A DNA stretch of 64,000 bases from Propionibacteriaceae bacterium P6A17 (GCA_000619965.1 JHVD01000010.1:1-64000); one strand, 5' to 3'; positions 33,701 through 43,197 are shown, counted from the first letter of the stretch. Numbers and translations are program-made. The notes: generated by a model not told the origin, from the letters alone.

Positions 33701-34312
33701 TCAGGGGCGCAGCCCGTTGAGTTTGGCGACGAGCTGGGAGCGGCTCCCGACGCGCAGCGCCCGCATGAGCTTGCTGGCCCGCTTCTTGACGCCCGAGACG
33801 CTCATCCCCACCTCGGCGGCCATGTCCTGGTAGCTCTGGCCCGCGCTCATGAGCGTGACGATGTGGCGGTCGAGGTCATCGGCGCCGATCTCGCGCAGCC
33901 CCAGCTCGACGTCATCGCGTTCGAGGGCGCTGAGGGCCATGCCGGGCGCCAGCACGGTGTAGCCGCTGTGCACGCTGCGGATGGCCTCACGCAGTTCGCC
34001 CGGTGCGGCGTCCTTGTGGAGGTAGGCGGTGGCCCCGCATGCGAGGGTCTCGCGCACTCGTTCGTCGCCGAAGGCGGTGAGGATCATGACCTTCACCGCG
34101 GGGTTGGCCTGGATGAGGCGCTGTGCGGTTTCGCGGCCGTCGATGCCGGGCATGCGCAGGTCGACCAGCCACACGTCGACGTCCACCTCGCTCGCGAGGG
34201 CTTCCTCTCCCGAGCCGCACGTGACGACCACGTCGATGTCGTCGGTGCGCAGCGATTCGGGCAGCAGGCGCCGGACGAGGTCATCGTCGTCGCACAACCC
34301 CACGTTGATCAT
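33701..34312 (-). CDS. response regulator, NarL/LuxR-like
   Basis: A 203-residue two-component regulator. The receiver domain (1-118) has the acidic pocket CDDDD, phosphoacceptor D51 in WLVDLRMPG, the conserved T and K (HKDAAPGE). The output domain (about 135-200) is a LuxR-type HTH with QSYQDMAAEVGMSVSGVKKRASKLM, rather divergent from the usual consensus. The start codon lies 32 bases inside the histidine kinase gene, with GGGGGAAC as ribosome binding site, so it is coupled to the kinase. Targets are unknown. Confidence 0.9.
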   Translation of the reverse strand: MINVGLCDDDDLVRRLLPESLRTDDIDVVVTCGSGEEALASEVDVDVWLVDLRMPGIDGRETAQRLIQANPAVKVMILTAFGDERVRETLACGATAYLHKDAAPGELREAIRSVHSGYTVLAPGMALSALERDDVELGLREIGADDLDRHIVTLMSAGQSYQDMAAEVGMSVSGVKKRASKLMRALRVGSRSQLVAKLNGLRP

Positions 34313-35450
34313 GTTCCCCCTGGTTCGGCGTCGGGCACGTTCCTCCAAGGCCCGACGGTGTGTTGGCCAGTCTAATCCGGGAGACCCATGCCTGCCCCAC
34401 CGGCCCCGACTCGAGGCTGCCGCCGAAGGCCCGCAGGCGCTCGGCCATCGCGCGGGTCCCGAGGCCCATGCCTGCGGTGGCGGCATGCCCTGGGCGGCGT
34501 GTGTTGCGGACGATGAACTCGATGTGCTGGGGGCCGCAGGTCATGTCGAGGGTGACCGTGCCGATGCCGTGTTTGACCGCGTTGTGGAGCGCTTCGGCGA
34601 GGACGCGGCCGGCGACGGCGTCCTGCAAGCGCGAGCCGCAGCCCGCGATGCGGTGGTCCTCGAGCTCGCGTCCCTGGGCGGCGAGGGCTTCGCGCGCCGC
34701 CTCGACGGCCGATGCGACGGTGACCGCCCGGTACTCCCGCTGCCCGGCAGGGTCCTCGATTTGTTGCGCGGTGTCGCGCAGGAACTGGTTGGCGCCGCGG
34801 CTCAGCAGCCCGATGGACTGGAGATCCTCGAGCGTCGCTTCCCCTCGGGCGATCGCGGCGTCGGCGCGAAGGGTGATGACGGTGAGGTCTCGCGCGACGA
34901 AGTCGTGCAGGTCCCACAGGAGTTCCATGCGCTCGCGCTGGGTGCGCTCGCGTTCCCGCGCGGCGGAGAGCTGCGCGTGGAAGCGGAAGCCGATGCCGAT
35001 GGCCCACGTGCTGAGCCCGGCGGTGAACCACCCGAAGACGGGTTCCTCGAGCGATCCCCACCCGCTGGCCTCCCAAGAGAGGAGGGACCCCAGCACGAAC
35101 GTGACCGCCGTGTGTACGAGCGCGAACCGCAGCAGGCCTCGTCGCAGCAACGTGACGACGAGCAGGAAGGAGAAGACGCCGACGAAGCCCTGCTCGCCGT
35201 GCTCGGATGCGACGGCGGCCAGCATGAGGAGCATGAGCGCGATGGACGCGATCCTCGGGTGCCGCACGCCGACGACGAGCGCCACGGCGGCGAGGCAGTC
35301 GACGATCAGGCAACGGAGCTCGAAGTAGCCGCGGGCGAACGCGAAGATGCTCGCCGACAGCCAGATGGCGCCGAGCGTCAGCTCGATGCCGCCGCGGTCG
35401 ACGACGCGCGAGACCCAGTCGTCGTTGAGACGTCGGAGGGCACGCTGCAT
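34281..35450 (-). CDS. sensor histidine kinase (HisKA_3-like)
   Basis: A 389-residue kinase partner of the downstream regulator. Five hydrophobic segments (about 22-160) form a membrane sensor with almost no extracellular loops. The dimerisation/phosphoacceptor H182 is in LLWDLHDFVARDLTVI, the N-box in LAEALHNAVKHG, and the G-box in GMGLGTRAMAERLRAFGGSL. The -10 box TACCGT (35462-35457) is six bases before ATG 35450, so it is leaderless. The final 32 bases overlap the regulator, so the last ten codons (basic, ending RRR) may be a by-product of the overlap. Confidence 0.9.
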   Translation of the reverse strand: MQRALRRLNDDWVSRVVDRGGIELTLGAIWLSASIFAFARGYFELRCLIVDCLAAVALVVGVRHPRIASIALMLLMLAAVASEHGEQGFVGVFSFLLVVTLLRRGLLRFALVHTAVTFVLGSLLSWEASGWGSLEEPVFGWFTAGLSTWAIGIGFRFHAQLSAARERERTQRERMELLWDLHDFVARDLTVITLRADAAIARGEATLEDLQSIGLLSRGANQFLRDTAQQIEDPAGQREYRAVTVASAVEAAREALAAQGRELEDHRIAGCGSRLQDAVAGRVLAEALHNAVKHGIGTVTLDMTCGPQHIEFIVRNTRRPGHAATAGMGLGTRAMAERLRAFGGSLESGPVGQAWVSRIRLANTPSGLGGTCPTPNQGEHDQRGVVRRR

Positions 35451-35473
35451 GGACACACGGTACCCCTCCAGTG

Positions 35474-35590
35474 GTGCGCCGCGGGTATCGACGTCAGTCG
35501 CCTTCGAGGAGCGTCCTCGGCTGGACTCCCCGCGGCGTAGTCCTGGTGTGGCGCCGCAGGTATCGACGTCAGTCGGCCTCGAGGAGGGTG
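35474..35590. repeat. direct repeat duplicating the 3' end of the ABC ATPase gene
   Basis: About 42 bases at 35474-35515 recur at 35548-35590 with five differences. The right copy contains the end of the ATPase gene (codons TLLEAD and stop). The left copy would encode TLLEGD and stop, outside any gene. It looks like a small duplication or gene-conversion scar. Confidence 0.75.
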
Positions 35591-36366
35591 CGGTCGGAGA
35601 GTTGCGCGCCTCGGGTGCGGGAGAACGCCTCGGCGAGTTGTTCGGCAGTCACGTGCCGCTTCTCCTCCTCGCCCACCTCGAGGATGATTTCGCCCTCGTG
35701 CATCATGATGAGCCGGTTGCCGAGGTCGATGGCCTGCTGCATGTTGTGGGTGACCATGAGCGCGGTGAGGCCGTGCTCCTCCACCAGGTCCTTCGTGAGC
35801 TTGGTGATGAGTTCGGCACGCGACGGGTCTAGGGCGGCAGTGTGCTCGTCGAGGAGGAGGATGTCAGGTCGCTCGTAGGCCGCCATGAGGAGGCTGAGCG
35901 CCTGTCGCTGCCCGCCGGAGAGCATGCCGACGCGCATCGCCAGGCGCCGTTCGAGACCGAGGTCGAGCTTCTTCAACGCCTGCCGGAAGGTTGCCCGGTT
36001 GCGGTCGGTCACGGCCAGGCCGAGTCCGCGACGGCGTCCGCGCGCGAACGCGATGGCGAGGTTCTCCTCGATGGTCATGCGCGGGGCGGTGCCGGCCATG
36101 GGGTCTTGGAACACCCGGGCGACGTACTTGGCCCGGCGGTGTTCGGGCACCCGGGTGACGTCCTTGCCGTCGATGCGGATTTGTCCGGTGTCGACGGGGT
36201 ACCGGCCGGCGATGCAGTTGAGCAGCGTCGACTTGCCGGCGCCGTTGGAGCCGATGACCGTGACGAAGTCTCCCTCGTCGAGTTTCAGGGACAGCCCCTT
36301 GAGCGCGAGCCGCTCGTTGACGGTGTCCGGGAAGAAGCGCTTGGTGATGGAGGTCAGTTCGAGCAT
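35569..36366 (-). CDS. ABC importer ATPase (TrpXYZ-type)
   Basis: A 265-residue ATPase with Walker A IGSNGAGKST (about 39-48), Q-loop, signature LSGGQRQALSLLMAAY, Walker B PDILLLDEHTAALD and switch MVTHNMQQ. The H after the Walker B glutamate and the companion proteins (permease and ABC_sub_bind lipoproteins) mark the family annotated as TrpXYZ or 'ABC transporter substrate-binding (DUF534)'. The start ATG 36366 overlaps the permease stop by one base. Confidence 0.9.
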   Translation of the reverse strand: MLELTSITKRFFPDTVNERLALKGLSLKLDEGDFVTVIGSNGAGKSTLLNCIAGRYPVDTGQIRIDGKDVTRVPEHRRAKYVARVFQDPMAGTAPRMTIEENLAIAFARGRRRGLGLAVTDRNRATFRQALKKLDLGLERRLAMRVGMLSGGQRQALSLLMAAYERPDILLLDEHTAALDPSRAELITKLTKDLVEEHGLTALMVTHNMQQAIDLGNRLIMMHEGEIILEVGEEEKRHVTAEQLAEAFSRTRGAQLSDRTLLEAD

Positions 36367-37268
36367 CAGGCTGCCCCTCCCTGTGCGACGGCCTGCGCCT
36401 TCCAGCGACGTCGGCGCCACCGCTTCATGGGCGACAGCGCCGGGATGGTGAGCGCCAGGACCACCAGCACTGCCGAAATGAGCTTCATGTCGTTGACGTT
36501 CAGTCCGGCCTGCAGGGCTGCCTGGATGATGCCGCGGTAGATGACCGAGCCCAGTGCGGCCGCCAGCACGGCCTGCCAGACGGCGGTCATGCCGAAGATG
36601 GCCTGGCCGACGATGACCGACGCGAGGCCCGCGACGATCAGGCCGATGCCCATGGAGATGTCGGCGTAGCCGTTGTACTGGGCCATGAGCGCACCGCACA
36701 GCGCCACGAGGCCGTTCGACAGCGCCAGTCCGACGATCTTCATCTGCCCGGTGTTGATGCCCTGGGCCTTGGCCATGTCCTCGTTGTCGCCGGTGGCGCG
36801 CAGCGCGACGCCGTACTGGGTGCCGAGGAACAGGTAGACCAACAGTCCGACGACGGCCGCGACGAGCGCGAACGCCCCGACAGAGATCCAACTTCCCATC
36901 ACGCCCGCCTCCCGCAGGGGCGTGAACAGGGTCTCCGAGCGCAGCAGCGGCACGTTCGCCTTGCCCATGATGCGCAGGTTGATGGAGTAGAGCGCGATCT
37001 GGGTGAGGATGCCGGACAGCAGCGGGTTGATGCCTGCGAACACGTGCAGGGCACCGGTGACGACGCCGGCCAGCGCGCCCGCGACGAACGCGCAGGCCAC
37101 CGCCACCCACGGGTTGATGCCCCCGACGATCATCACCGCCGCCACCGCGGCCCCGGTGGTGAACGAGCCGTCGACGGTGAGGTCGGGGAAGTCCAGCACA
37201 CGGTAGGTGAGGTAGACGCCGATCGACATCACTGCGAACAGCAGGCCGAGCTCGAGGGCGATGATCAT
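36366..37268 (-). CDS. ABC importer permease (TrpXYZ-type, BPD_transp_2)
   Basis: A 300-residue inner-membrane permease with about eight to nine helices. The YLTYRVLDFPDLTVDGSFTTG motif near residues 20-40 is typical of the permeases of this importer family, and a branched-chain-type permease fold follows (RATGDNEDMAKAQGIN cytoplasmic loop). The C-terminal tail is basic. It lies 28 bases downstream of the first binding-protein gene. Confidence 0.92.
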   Translation of the reverse strand: MIIALELGLLFAVMSIGVYLTYRVLDFPDLTVDGSFTTGAAVAAVMIVGGINPWVAVACAFVAGALAGVVTGALHVFAGINPLLSGILTQIALYSINLRIMGKANVPLLRSETLFTPLREAGVMGSWISVGAFALVAAVVGLLVYLFLGTQYGVALRATGDNEDMAKAQGINTGQMKIVGLALSNGLVALCGALMAQYNGYADISMGIGLIVAGLASVIVGQAIFGMTAVWQAVLAAALGSVIYRGIIQAALQAGLNVNDMKLISAVLVVLALTIPALSPMKRWRRRRWKAQAVAQGGAA

Positions 37269-37296
37269 GGGAGCTGCAACTCCTTGTGGAGGTGGT

Positions 37297-38307
37297 TCAG
37301 AACTTCTTGGCGGCGCGGTCCACGACGGCGGCGGGCAGCTCGATGCCCTGCGCCTTGGCGGCGGCCTCGTTGACGAACAGGTCGAAGTTCTTCTGCGTCT
37401 CGACGGGCAGTTCGGAGGCCTTCGCGCCCGCAAGCATCTTGAGCGCCAGCGCGGCGGCGTCCTTGCCCTGCTGGGTGTAGTTCACCGAGAGTCCGGCGGC
37501 AGCGCCCCGGCCGACGGTGTTCTCGTCGGAGGCGAACACGGGCACGCCCTTCTGCTCGGCCACCTGGATGACGGACTCCGCGGCGGAGACGACGGTGTTG
37601 TCCGTCGGGATGAGGAACGCATCGGCCTCGAGCGCCTGCGCGGCCTGCTGCACCTCGGAGGAGTTGGTGACCGTCTTCGTCACGACGGAGATCCCGTGGG
37701 CCTTGGCGGCTTCCTCGGCCTCCTTGACCTGCACCTCGGAGTTGACCTCGCCGGAGGAGTAGACGATGCCGATGGTGGCCACGTCGGGCATGACTTCCTT
37801 GATGAGCGCCACCTGCGCATCCATCGGGTTCATGTCGGACACGCCGGTCATGTTGCCGTCGGGGGCCTCCCAGGAGGCGACGAGCTGGGCCGCGACGGGG
37901 TCGGTCACGGCCGCGAAGACGATCGGCTTGTCCGTGATGACCTGCGCGAGCGCCTGGGCGGTCGGGGTGGCGATCGCGTAGAACAGGTCGTTGTCGCTGC
38001 TGGCGAACGTGTTGGCGATGCTGGTGAGCGTCGACTGGTCGCCAGTGGCGTTCTGGAGGTCTAGGGTGAGGTTCTTCCCCTCCTCGTAGCCGGCCTCCTT
38101 GAGGGCGTCGATGAAGCCCTGCTGGGCGGCGTCCAGCGCCGGGTGGCTCACGTAGTTGACGACCCCGATCTTGATCTCGGCGGGCGCGGAGCCCTGAGTC
38201 GCATCGGAGGCGCCGCCGGAGGCTGCCGGGGAGGACGTGCCGCCACAGGCCGTCAGCGTGAGGCTGAGGGCAGCGGCCGCAGCCACGAGGGTTTGGGACA
38301 ACCGCAT
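37297..38307 (-). CDS. ABC importer substrate-binding lipoprotein 1 (ABC_sub_bind)
   Basis: A 336-residue lipoprotein: signal peptide with lipobox LTAC (Cys about 21), a Ser/Ala-rich linker, then an ABC_sub_bind domain (IGVVNYVSHPALDAAQQGF; DKPIVFAAVTDPVAA; GIVYSSGEVNSE). This family binds aromatic amino acids such as tryptophan in streptococci; the ligand here is not proven. It is a paralogue of the next upstream gene. A TAGGGT -10-like box in the 92-base spacer may give it an extra promoter. Confidence 0.92.
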   Translation of the reverse strand: MRLSQTLVAAAAALSLTLTACGGTSSPAASGGASDATQGSAPAEIKIGVVNYVSHPALDAAQQGFIDALKEAGYEEGKNLTLDLQNATGDQSTLTSIANTFASSDNDLFYAIATPTAQALAQVITDKPIVFAAVTDPVAAQLVASWEAPDGNMTGVSDMNPMDAQVALIKEVMPDVATIGIVYSSGEVNSEVQVKEAEEAAKAHGISVVTKTVTNSSEVQQAAQALEADAFLIPTDNTVVSAAESVIQVAEQKGVPVFASDENTVGRGAAAGLSVNYTQQGKDAAALALKMLAGAKASELPVETQKNFDLFVNEAAAKAQGIELPAAVVDRAAKKF

Positions 38308-38399
38308 GGGAACTCCTTGTCGAATCCGAAGGCCGTCTGGCGTGGCGGCTCTTCGAACCCTACTGTCGGGAGCTCGCAGCGCCCGACGCTGTCCATCCC

Positions 38400-39404
38400 T
38401 CAGACGGTGCGGTCGGCCGAGGCGAGCACGTCGGCGGGGATCTCGACGCCCATGCGCTTGGCGGCCTCGGGATTCACGGTGAGTTCGAGGCTGGTCTGGA
38501 TCTCTGCGGGCACCTCTGCGGGGTTGGCACCCTCGAGGATGCGCACGATGATCCCGGCCGTCTGCACGCCTTGGGCCTTGTAGTCGGTGGCGTAGGATGC
38601 GCCGGCGCCGCGGGCCACGGAGTCGGCGTCGGAGGTGAACACGAAGCTCTGGTGTTTCTCGGCCACTTGGATGAGCGATTCGATGGCGCTGACCACTGCG
38701 TTGTCGTTGCCGGTCCAGTAGGCGTCGACGTCGAGGGACTCGGCGGCCTGACCCACCTCGGAGGAGTTGACGATGGTCTTGGTGAGCACGGTGATGCCTG
38801 CGGCTTCGGCCGCCTGCTGCATCGCCTTCGCCTGTACCTCGGCGTTGACCTCGGACGACGAGTACACGATGCCGAGCGTCTTGAGCTCGGGCAGGATGCG
38901 CTGCAGTTCGGCGAGCTGCTTGTCCGCGGGGATTTGATCGGAGGTGCCGGTGATGTTGCCGCCGGGCGCCTCCATGGACTCGACGAGGCCCGCGGCGACG
39001 GGGTCCGTCACGGATGCGAACACGATGGGCTTGTCGGTGATGACCTGCGCGAGCGCCTGGGCGGGCGGCGTCGCGATGGCGACGTAGAGGTCCTCATCCC
39101 CGCCTGCGAAGGTGTTGGCGATGTTGGTGAGGGTCGCCTGGTCGCCCTGCGGGTTCTCGAGCCGGATGTCGAGGTTGGTGCCTTCGACGTAGCCGGCCTC
39201 GGCGAGGCCCTCGACGATGCCCTCGTAGATGAGGTCCAGCGAAGGGTGGGAGACGATGGTGGCTGCCCCGATCTTCACCGCGGGCTTCTGCGAACTCGTC
39301 GCCTGGCCCGACGACTCACCCGGCTCCGGCGTCGCGGCGCCTCCGGAGCAGGCTGCGAGCAGCGTGGAGAGCAGTGCGGCTCCGACCAGCAGTCGACGCT
39401 TCAT
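38400..39404 (-). CDS. ABC importer substrate-binding lipoprotein 2 (ABC_sub_bind)
   Basis: A 334-residue lipoprotein, lipobox LLAAC (Cys about 19), and the same fold as the downstream paralogue with aligned motifs (IGAATIVSHPSLDLIYEGI; DKPIVFASVTDPVAA; GIVYSSSEVNAE). It is the first gene of the importer operon. A TACAGT -10 box at 39441-39436 gives a short leader, and GGAAGGGA precedes the ATG. Two binding proteins for one permease suggest two related ligands. Confidence 0.92.
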   Translation of the reverse strand: MKRRLLVGAALLSTLLAACSGGAATPEPGESSGQATSSQKPAVKIGAATIVSHPSLDLIYEGIVEGLAEAGYVEGTNLDIRLENPQGDQATLTNIANTFAGGDEDLYVAIATPPAQALAQVITDKPIVFASVTDPVAAGLVESMEAPGGNITGTSDQIPADKQLAELQRILPELKTLGIVYSSSEVNAEVQAKAMQQAAEAAGITVLTKTIVNSSEVGQAAESLDVDAYWTGNDNAVVSAIESLIQVAEKHQSFVFTSDADSVARGAGASYATDYKAQGVQTAGIIVRILEGANPAEVPAEIQTSLELTVNPEAAKRMGVEIPADVLASADRTV

Positions 39405-39516
39405 CGATGGATCCCTTCCGATTGGTTGACGGTTCACTGTAGCGGCACTTCGGCAGCCGCCGGCGCGGCGGTCCACCTCCGGGGCAACGGCTGCCTGCGG
39501 TGGGCCGGGCATGGCA

Positions 39517-39540
39517 AGAGGGGCCCCTCGGGGCCCCTCT
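39517..39540 (-). terminator. terminator after rplQ
   Basis: A perfect 11-bp stem (39517-39527 with 39530-39540) with a 2-base loop lies 11 bases past the rplQ stop. It ends the alpha operon. Confidence 0.75.
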
Positions 39541-39550
39541 CGTCAATGGG

Positions 39551-40078
39551 TCACTTGGACTCGGCGTCCTCGGCGTCGGCCTCCTGCTCGGGGGCCTCCT
39601 CCTGGGCGGCGTCCTCGGCCTCGACCTCTGCGGTCTCCTCCTCGACGACGTCCTCCGCCTCGTCGGCCTTGGGCTCATCCTCGACCTTGGCGGCCGGCTC
39701 GGCCTTGGCCTTCTTCTCGACCTTCTCGGTCACGAGCTCGATGACCGCCATCGGGGCGTTGTCGCCCTTGCGGTTGCCGATCTTGGTGATGCGGGTGTAG
39801 CCACCCTCACGCTCGGCCATCAGCGGCGCGATCTCCTCGAACAGCTTGGCGACGACACCCTTGTCGGTGACGTCCTTCAGGACCTCACGACGGGCGGCGA
39901 GGTCGCCCTTCTTGCCCTTGGTGATGAGCTTCTCGGCCACCGGCTGCAGGCGACGGGCCTTGGTCTCGGTGGTGGTGATGCGGCCGTGCTCGAAGAGCTG
40001 GGTGGCCAGGTTGCGCAGGATGATCCCCTCGTGGGTGGCGTTGCCGCCCAGGCGCGGGCCCTTGGTTGGCTTAGGCAT
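39551..40078 (-). CDS. rplQ: 50S ribosomal protein L17
   Basis: A 175-residue protein. The L17 core is residues 1-120 ([12 protein letters not shown]..., [20 protein letters not shown]). It is followed by a 55-residue Glu/Ala/Asp-rich low-complexity tail, a common actinobacterial extension. It is the last gene of the alpha operon, 44 bases after rpoA. Confidence 0.97.
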   Translation of the reverse strand: MPKPTKGPRLGGNATHEGIILRNLATQLFEHGRITTTETKARRLQPVAEKLITKGKKGDLAARREVLKDVTDKGVVAKLFEEIAPLMAEREGGYTRITKIGNRKGDNAPMAVIELVTEKVEKKAKAEPAAKVEDEPKADEAEDVVEEETAEVEAEDAAQEEAPEQEADAEDAESK

Positions 40079-40122
40079 GTGTCATTTCTCCAGAAGTTGT
40101 GTCGAGCCGTCGGCTCGCGCGG

Positions 40123-41139
40123 TCAGTACTGCTCGGTCTCCGCGAAGTCCTCGTCGCCGTCCTCGTCGTAGCGCTCGATCGCCTCCATCGGGTCGAAACC
40201 CGGGGAGGAGTCGCGTAGCGCCAGGCCGAGACCGGCGAGGGTCTCCTTGACCTCGTCGATCGACTTCGAACCGAAGTTGCGGATGTCCAGGAGGTCCTCT
40301 TCACTGCGGGCGACGAGCTCACCCACGGTGTGGATGCCCTCGCGCTTGAGGCAGTTGTAGGAGCGCACGGAAAGGTCGAGATCCTCGACGGGGAGGTTCA
40401 GCGACTCGGCAATCTGCTCATCGACCGGCGACGGGCCGATCTCGATGCCCTCGGCGTGCACGTTGAGCTCGCGGGCGAGCCCGAAGAGCTCGACGAGCGT
40501 CCCGCCAGCCGACGCCATGGCGTCGCGCGGCAGGATGCACGGCTTCGTCTCCACGTCGATGATGAGGCGGTCGAAGTCGGTGCGCTGGGCCACGCGGGTG
40601 GCCTCCACCTTGTACGTCACCTTGAGCACCGGCGAGTAGATCGAATCCACCGGGATGCGGCCGATCTCGGAGTCGGGGTCCTTGTTCTGCGCGGCGGACA
40701 CGTAGCCGCGACCGCGCTCGACGACGAGCTCCATCTCGATCTTGCCGTCCTCGGAGAGCTGCGCGATGTGCATCTCGGGGTTGTGGATCTCGACCCCTGC
40801 AGGCGGCTGGATGTCCGCGGCGGTGACGGCACCGGGGCCGGCCTTCCGCAGGTACATCACCACGGGCTGGTCCTCCTCGGAGGACAGCACGAGGCCCTTG
40901 AGGTTGAGGATGATCTCGGTGACATCCTCGACGACGCCCTCCAGCGTGGAGAACTCGTGCTGGTTGCCCTCGATCTTGATGCTCGTGACCGAGGCACCGG
41001 GGATCGACGACAGCAGGGTGCGACGCAGCGAGTTGCCGAGCGTGTAGCCGAAGCCGGGCTCGAGCGGCTCGAGCACGAAGCGGGAGCGGTAGTCGGAGAC
41101 GACCTCTTCCGAAAGCGTGGGACGCTGTGCGATGAGCAT
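40123..41139 (-). CDS. rpoA: RNA polymerase alpha subunit
   Basis: A 338-residue alpha subunit. The N-terminal assembly domain has [24 protein letters not shown] (first half at about 27-38), and the C-terminal DNA-contacting domain has [22 protein letters not shown] and IRNFGSKS. The tail is acidic. AAAGGAA precedes the ATG. It is in the alpha operon between rpsD and rplQ. Confidence 0.98.
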   Translation of the reverse strand: MLIAQRPTLSEEVVSDYRSRFVLEPLEPGFGYTLGNSLRRTLLSSIPGASVTSIKIEGNQHEFSTLEGVVEDVTEIILNLKGLVLSSEEDQPVVMYLRKAGPGAVTAADIQPPAGVEIHNPEMHIAQLSEDGKIEMELVVERGRGYVSAAQNKDPDSEIGRIPVDSIYSPVLKVTYKVEATRVAQRTDFDRLIIDVETKPCILPRDAMASAGGTLVELFGLARELNVHAEGIEIGPSPVDEQIAESLNLPVEDLDLSVRSYNCLKREGIHTVGELVARSEEDLLDIRNFGSKSIDEVKETLAGLGLALRDSSPGFDPMEAIERYDEDGDEDFAETEQY

Positions 41140-41217
41140 TGGGTTTCCTTTCCGCACCAACCGCCATTTGATGGTGCGATAGCGGGGGCCGGAGCGGTTC
41201 CGGCCCCCAGGGGATCA

Positions 41218-41823
41218 CTACTTCGAGTAGAGCTCGACGATCATCTGCTCCTGGACGTCCACGACGATCTGTTCGCGGACGGGGAGCTGGTGGACGAGGA
41301 TGCGCATCCGGTTGGGGCGGGCCTCGAGCCAGGCCGGGACGGTGCGCTCGTGGTGAGTCTCACGCGCCACGACGAGCGGGTGCAGGTTGAGCGACTTCTC
41401 GGCGACGTCGATGATGTCCTTGGCCTGCACGCGGTACGACGGGATGTTCACTCGCTGGCCGTTGACCAGGAAGTGACCATGCACGACGAGCTGGCGGGCC
41501 TGGCGACGCGTGGCCGCGAAGCCAGCGCGGTACACGACGTTGTCGAGACGCGACTCGAGGATGCGCAGCAGGTTGTCGCCGGTCTTGCCGGGGACGCGGG
41601 CGGCTTCCTCGTAGTAGCGACGGAACTGCTTCTCCAGCACGCCGTACGCGAAGCGGGCCTTCTGCTTCTCCTTGAGCTGCAGCGAGTACTCGGAGTCCTT
41701 GGTGCGGCCTCGACCGTGCTGTCCCGGGGGGTACGGACGGCGCTCGAAGGACTTGTCGCCTCCGACGAGGTCAGTCCCGAGGCGACGAGACTTCTTGGTG
41801 AGAGGGCCGGTGTAACGAGCCAT
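41218..41823 (-). CDS. rpsD: 30S ribosomal protein S4
   Basis: A 201-residue primary 16S-binding protein. MARYTGPLTKKSRRLG at the N-terminus; the S4/HSP70-like RNA-binding domain has RLDNVVYRAGFAATRRQARQ. There is no Cys4 zinc knuckle in the N-terminal region, so it is the zinc-free (C-minus) form. Confidence 0.98.
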   Translation of the reverse strand: MARYTGPLTKKSRRLGTDLVGGDKSFERRPYPPGQHGRGRTKDSEYSLQLKEKQKARFAYGVLEKQFRRYYEEAARVPGKTGDNLLRILESRLDNVVYRAGFAATRRQARQLVVHGHFLVNGQRVNIPSYRVQAKDIIDVAEKSLNLHPLVVARETHHERTVPAWLEARPNRMRILVHQLPVREQIVVDVQEQMIVELYSK

Positions 41824-41855
41824 GATTCCTAGATGTCCTTATCTTCTCGAGATGA

Positions 41856-42260
41856 CTAGACGCGACGACGCTTGGGCGGACGGCAGCCGTTGTGCGGCAC
41901 CGGCGTGACGTCCGAGATCGTGCCGACCTCGAGGCCGATCGCGCCGAGCGAACGGATGGCGGTCTCCCGGCCGGAGCCGGGGCCCTTGACGAACACGTCG
42001 ACGCGCTTCATGCCATGCTCCATGGCGCGACGACCGGCCGCCTCGGCGGCCATCTGGGCGGCGAACGGCGTCGACTTGCGCGAGCCCTTGAAGCCGACGG
42101 TGCCGGCGGAGGCCCAGGCGATCACGGCGCCGGACGGGTCGGAGATCGAGATGATCGTGTTGTTGAAGGTGCTCTTGATGTGGGCCTGCCCCACCAGCAC
42201 GTTCTTCTTTTCCTTGCGGCGCACCTTGGTCTGTGCGCCCTTGCGGCCTGCAGTAGCCAT
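41856..42260 (-). CDS. rpsK: 30S ribosomal protein S11
   Basis: A 134-residue S11, with [18 protein letters not shown] and the C-terminal [17 protein letters not shown]. It lies in the alpha operon between rpsM and rpsD. Confidence 0.98.
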   Translation of the reverse strand: MATAGRKGAQTKVRRKEKKNVLVGQAHIKSTFNNTIISISDPSGAVIAWASAGTVGFKGSRKSTPFAAQMAAEAAGRRAMEHGMKRVDVFVKGPGSGRETAIRSLGAIGLEVGTISDVTPVPHNGCRPPKRRRV

Positions 42261-42306
42261 GTGTATGTGTTCTCCTACGGTCTTCTATCGAGGCTCACCG
42301 CGAGGG

Positions 42307-42681
42307 TCAGCGTGCCTTCTTCTTGCCGGCCACTGCCTTCTTCTTGCCCTTGCGGGTGCGCGCGTTGGTGCGCGTGCGCTGGCCGCGGACGGGAAGGCCT
42401 GCGCGGTGGCGACGACCCTGGTAGTTGCCGATCTCGACCTTGCGACGGATGTCGGCGGCGACACTACGACGGAGGTCACCCTCGATCTCGTAGTGCTGCT
42501 CGATGTGGTCACGGAGCGCGATGAGCTGCTCCTCGGTGAGGGCGTGGACGCGGGTGTCGCCGCTCACACCAGTGGCGGCGAGGGTCTCGGCAGCGCGGGT
42601 CTTGCCAATGCCGAAGATGTAGGTGAGTGCGACCTCGAGGCGCTTTTCGCGCGGGAGGTCAACACCGACGAGGCGTGCCAT
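42307..42681 (-). CDS. rpsM: 30S ribosomal protein S13
   Basis: A 124-residue S13, [20 protein letters not shown] at the start and the basic tail [20 protein letters not shown]. It is the first gene of the alpha block, separated from rpmJ by about 210 bases of leader containing the CTGGAA..CCAGT hairpin motif (42706-42717) and GC-rich hairpins. Confidence 0.98.
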   Translation of the reverse strand: MARLVGVDLPREKRLEVALTYIFGIGKTRAAETLAATGVSGDTRVHALTEEQLIALRDHIEQHYEIEGDLRRSVAADIRRKVEIGNYQGRRHRAGLPVRGQRTRTNARTRKGKKKAVAGKKKAR

Positions 42682-42890
42682 CAGGCGGTACCTTTCTGGG
42701 TTTCAACTGGATTCCAGCCAGTTGCGAAGGTGTGTGGCGTGTCGCGTCCCCGCTGCCTTGGCTGGCCGGTACTCCGACCGCGGGGCCCCGGCCTTCGTCC
42801 GGGGGTGAGGGCCGGTGCACCGGCCTTTTGCGAACACGTTGCTTCAGTTGTCGGCGGATCGGGCGAAGCCCTCCCCGCGGCGGTCTTCGA

Positions 42891-43004
42891 TCAGCCCTGG
42901 CGCTGCTTGTGGCGCGGGTTCTCGCAGATCACCATCACACGACCGTGCCGGCGGATCACCTTGCACTTGTCGCAGATCTTCTTGACGCTCGGCTGAACCT
43001 TCAT
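42891..43004 (-). CDS. rpmJ: 50S ribosomal protein L36
   Basis: A 37-residue protein, too short for many gene finders. It starts [20 protein letters not shown] and ends HKQRQG; the C..C....C..H ligands (CDKC, C27, H32) make it the zinc-binding form. AAAAGG precedes the ATG by about nine bases. It lies between infA and rpsM as in most bacteria, though here with a terminator and repeats separating it from infA. Confidence 0.96.
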   Translation of the reverse strand: MKVQPSVKKICDKCKVIRRHGRVMVICENPRHKQRQG

Positions 43005-43154
43005 TCGAGCAACCTTTTCAATCAGCGACTGGACATGCGGATGCCCAATCTTGTGGTGGGTAAGTGTCGGACGCCCCTACCGCGCGTACTCCGGGCACGG
43101 AACACCGAGCGGACACAGACGACCGAGGGTCAACTCTACGTGACGAGCACAGGA

Positions 43155-43185
43155 AAGACAAAACGCCCGGCACGGGGCCGGGCGT
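43155..43185 (-). terminator. intrinsic terminator downstream of infA and its repeats
   Basis: A perfect 9-bp stem (43063-offset: 43163-43171 with 43177-43185) is followed on the minus strand by TTTGTCTTTCC. This is one of the few terminators here with a real U-tract. It separates infA from rpmJ. Confidence 0.85.
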
Positions 43186-43197
43186 CGTCGGCTTGGA

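Noticed and set aside
42810-42829. Perfect 16-bp palindrome followed by TTTT on the plus strand between rpmJ and rpsM
   Set aside because: As a terminator it would act on the plus strand, where no gene ends; on the minus strand the T-run is on the wrong side. Kept only as a hairpin in the rpsM leader.
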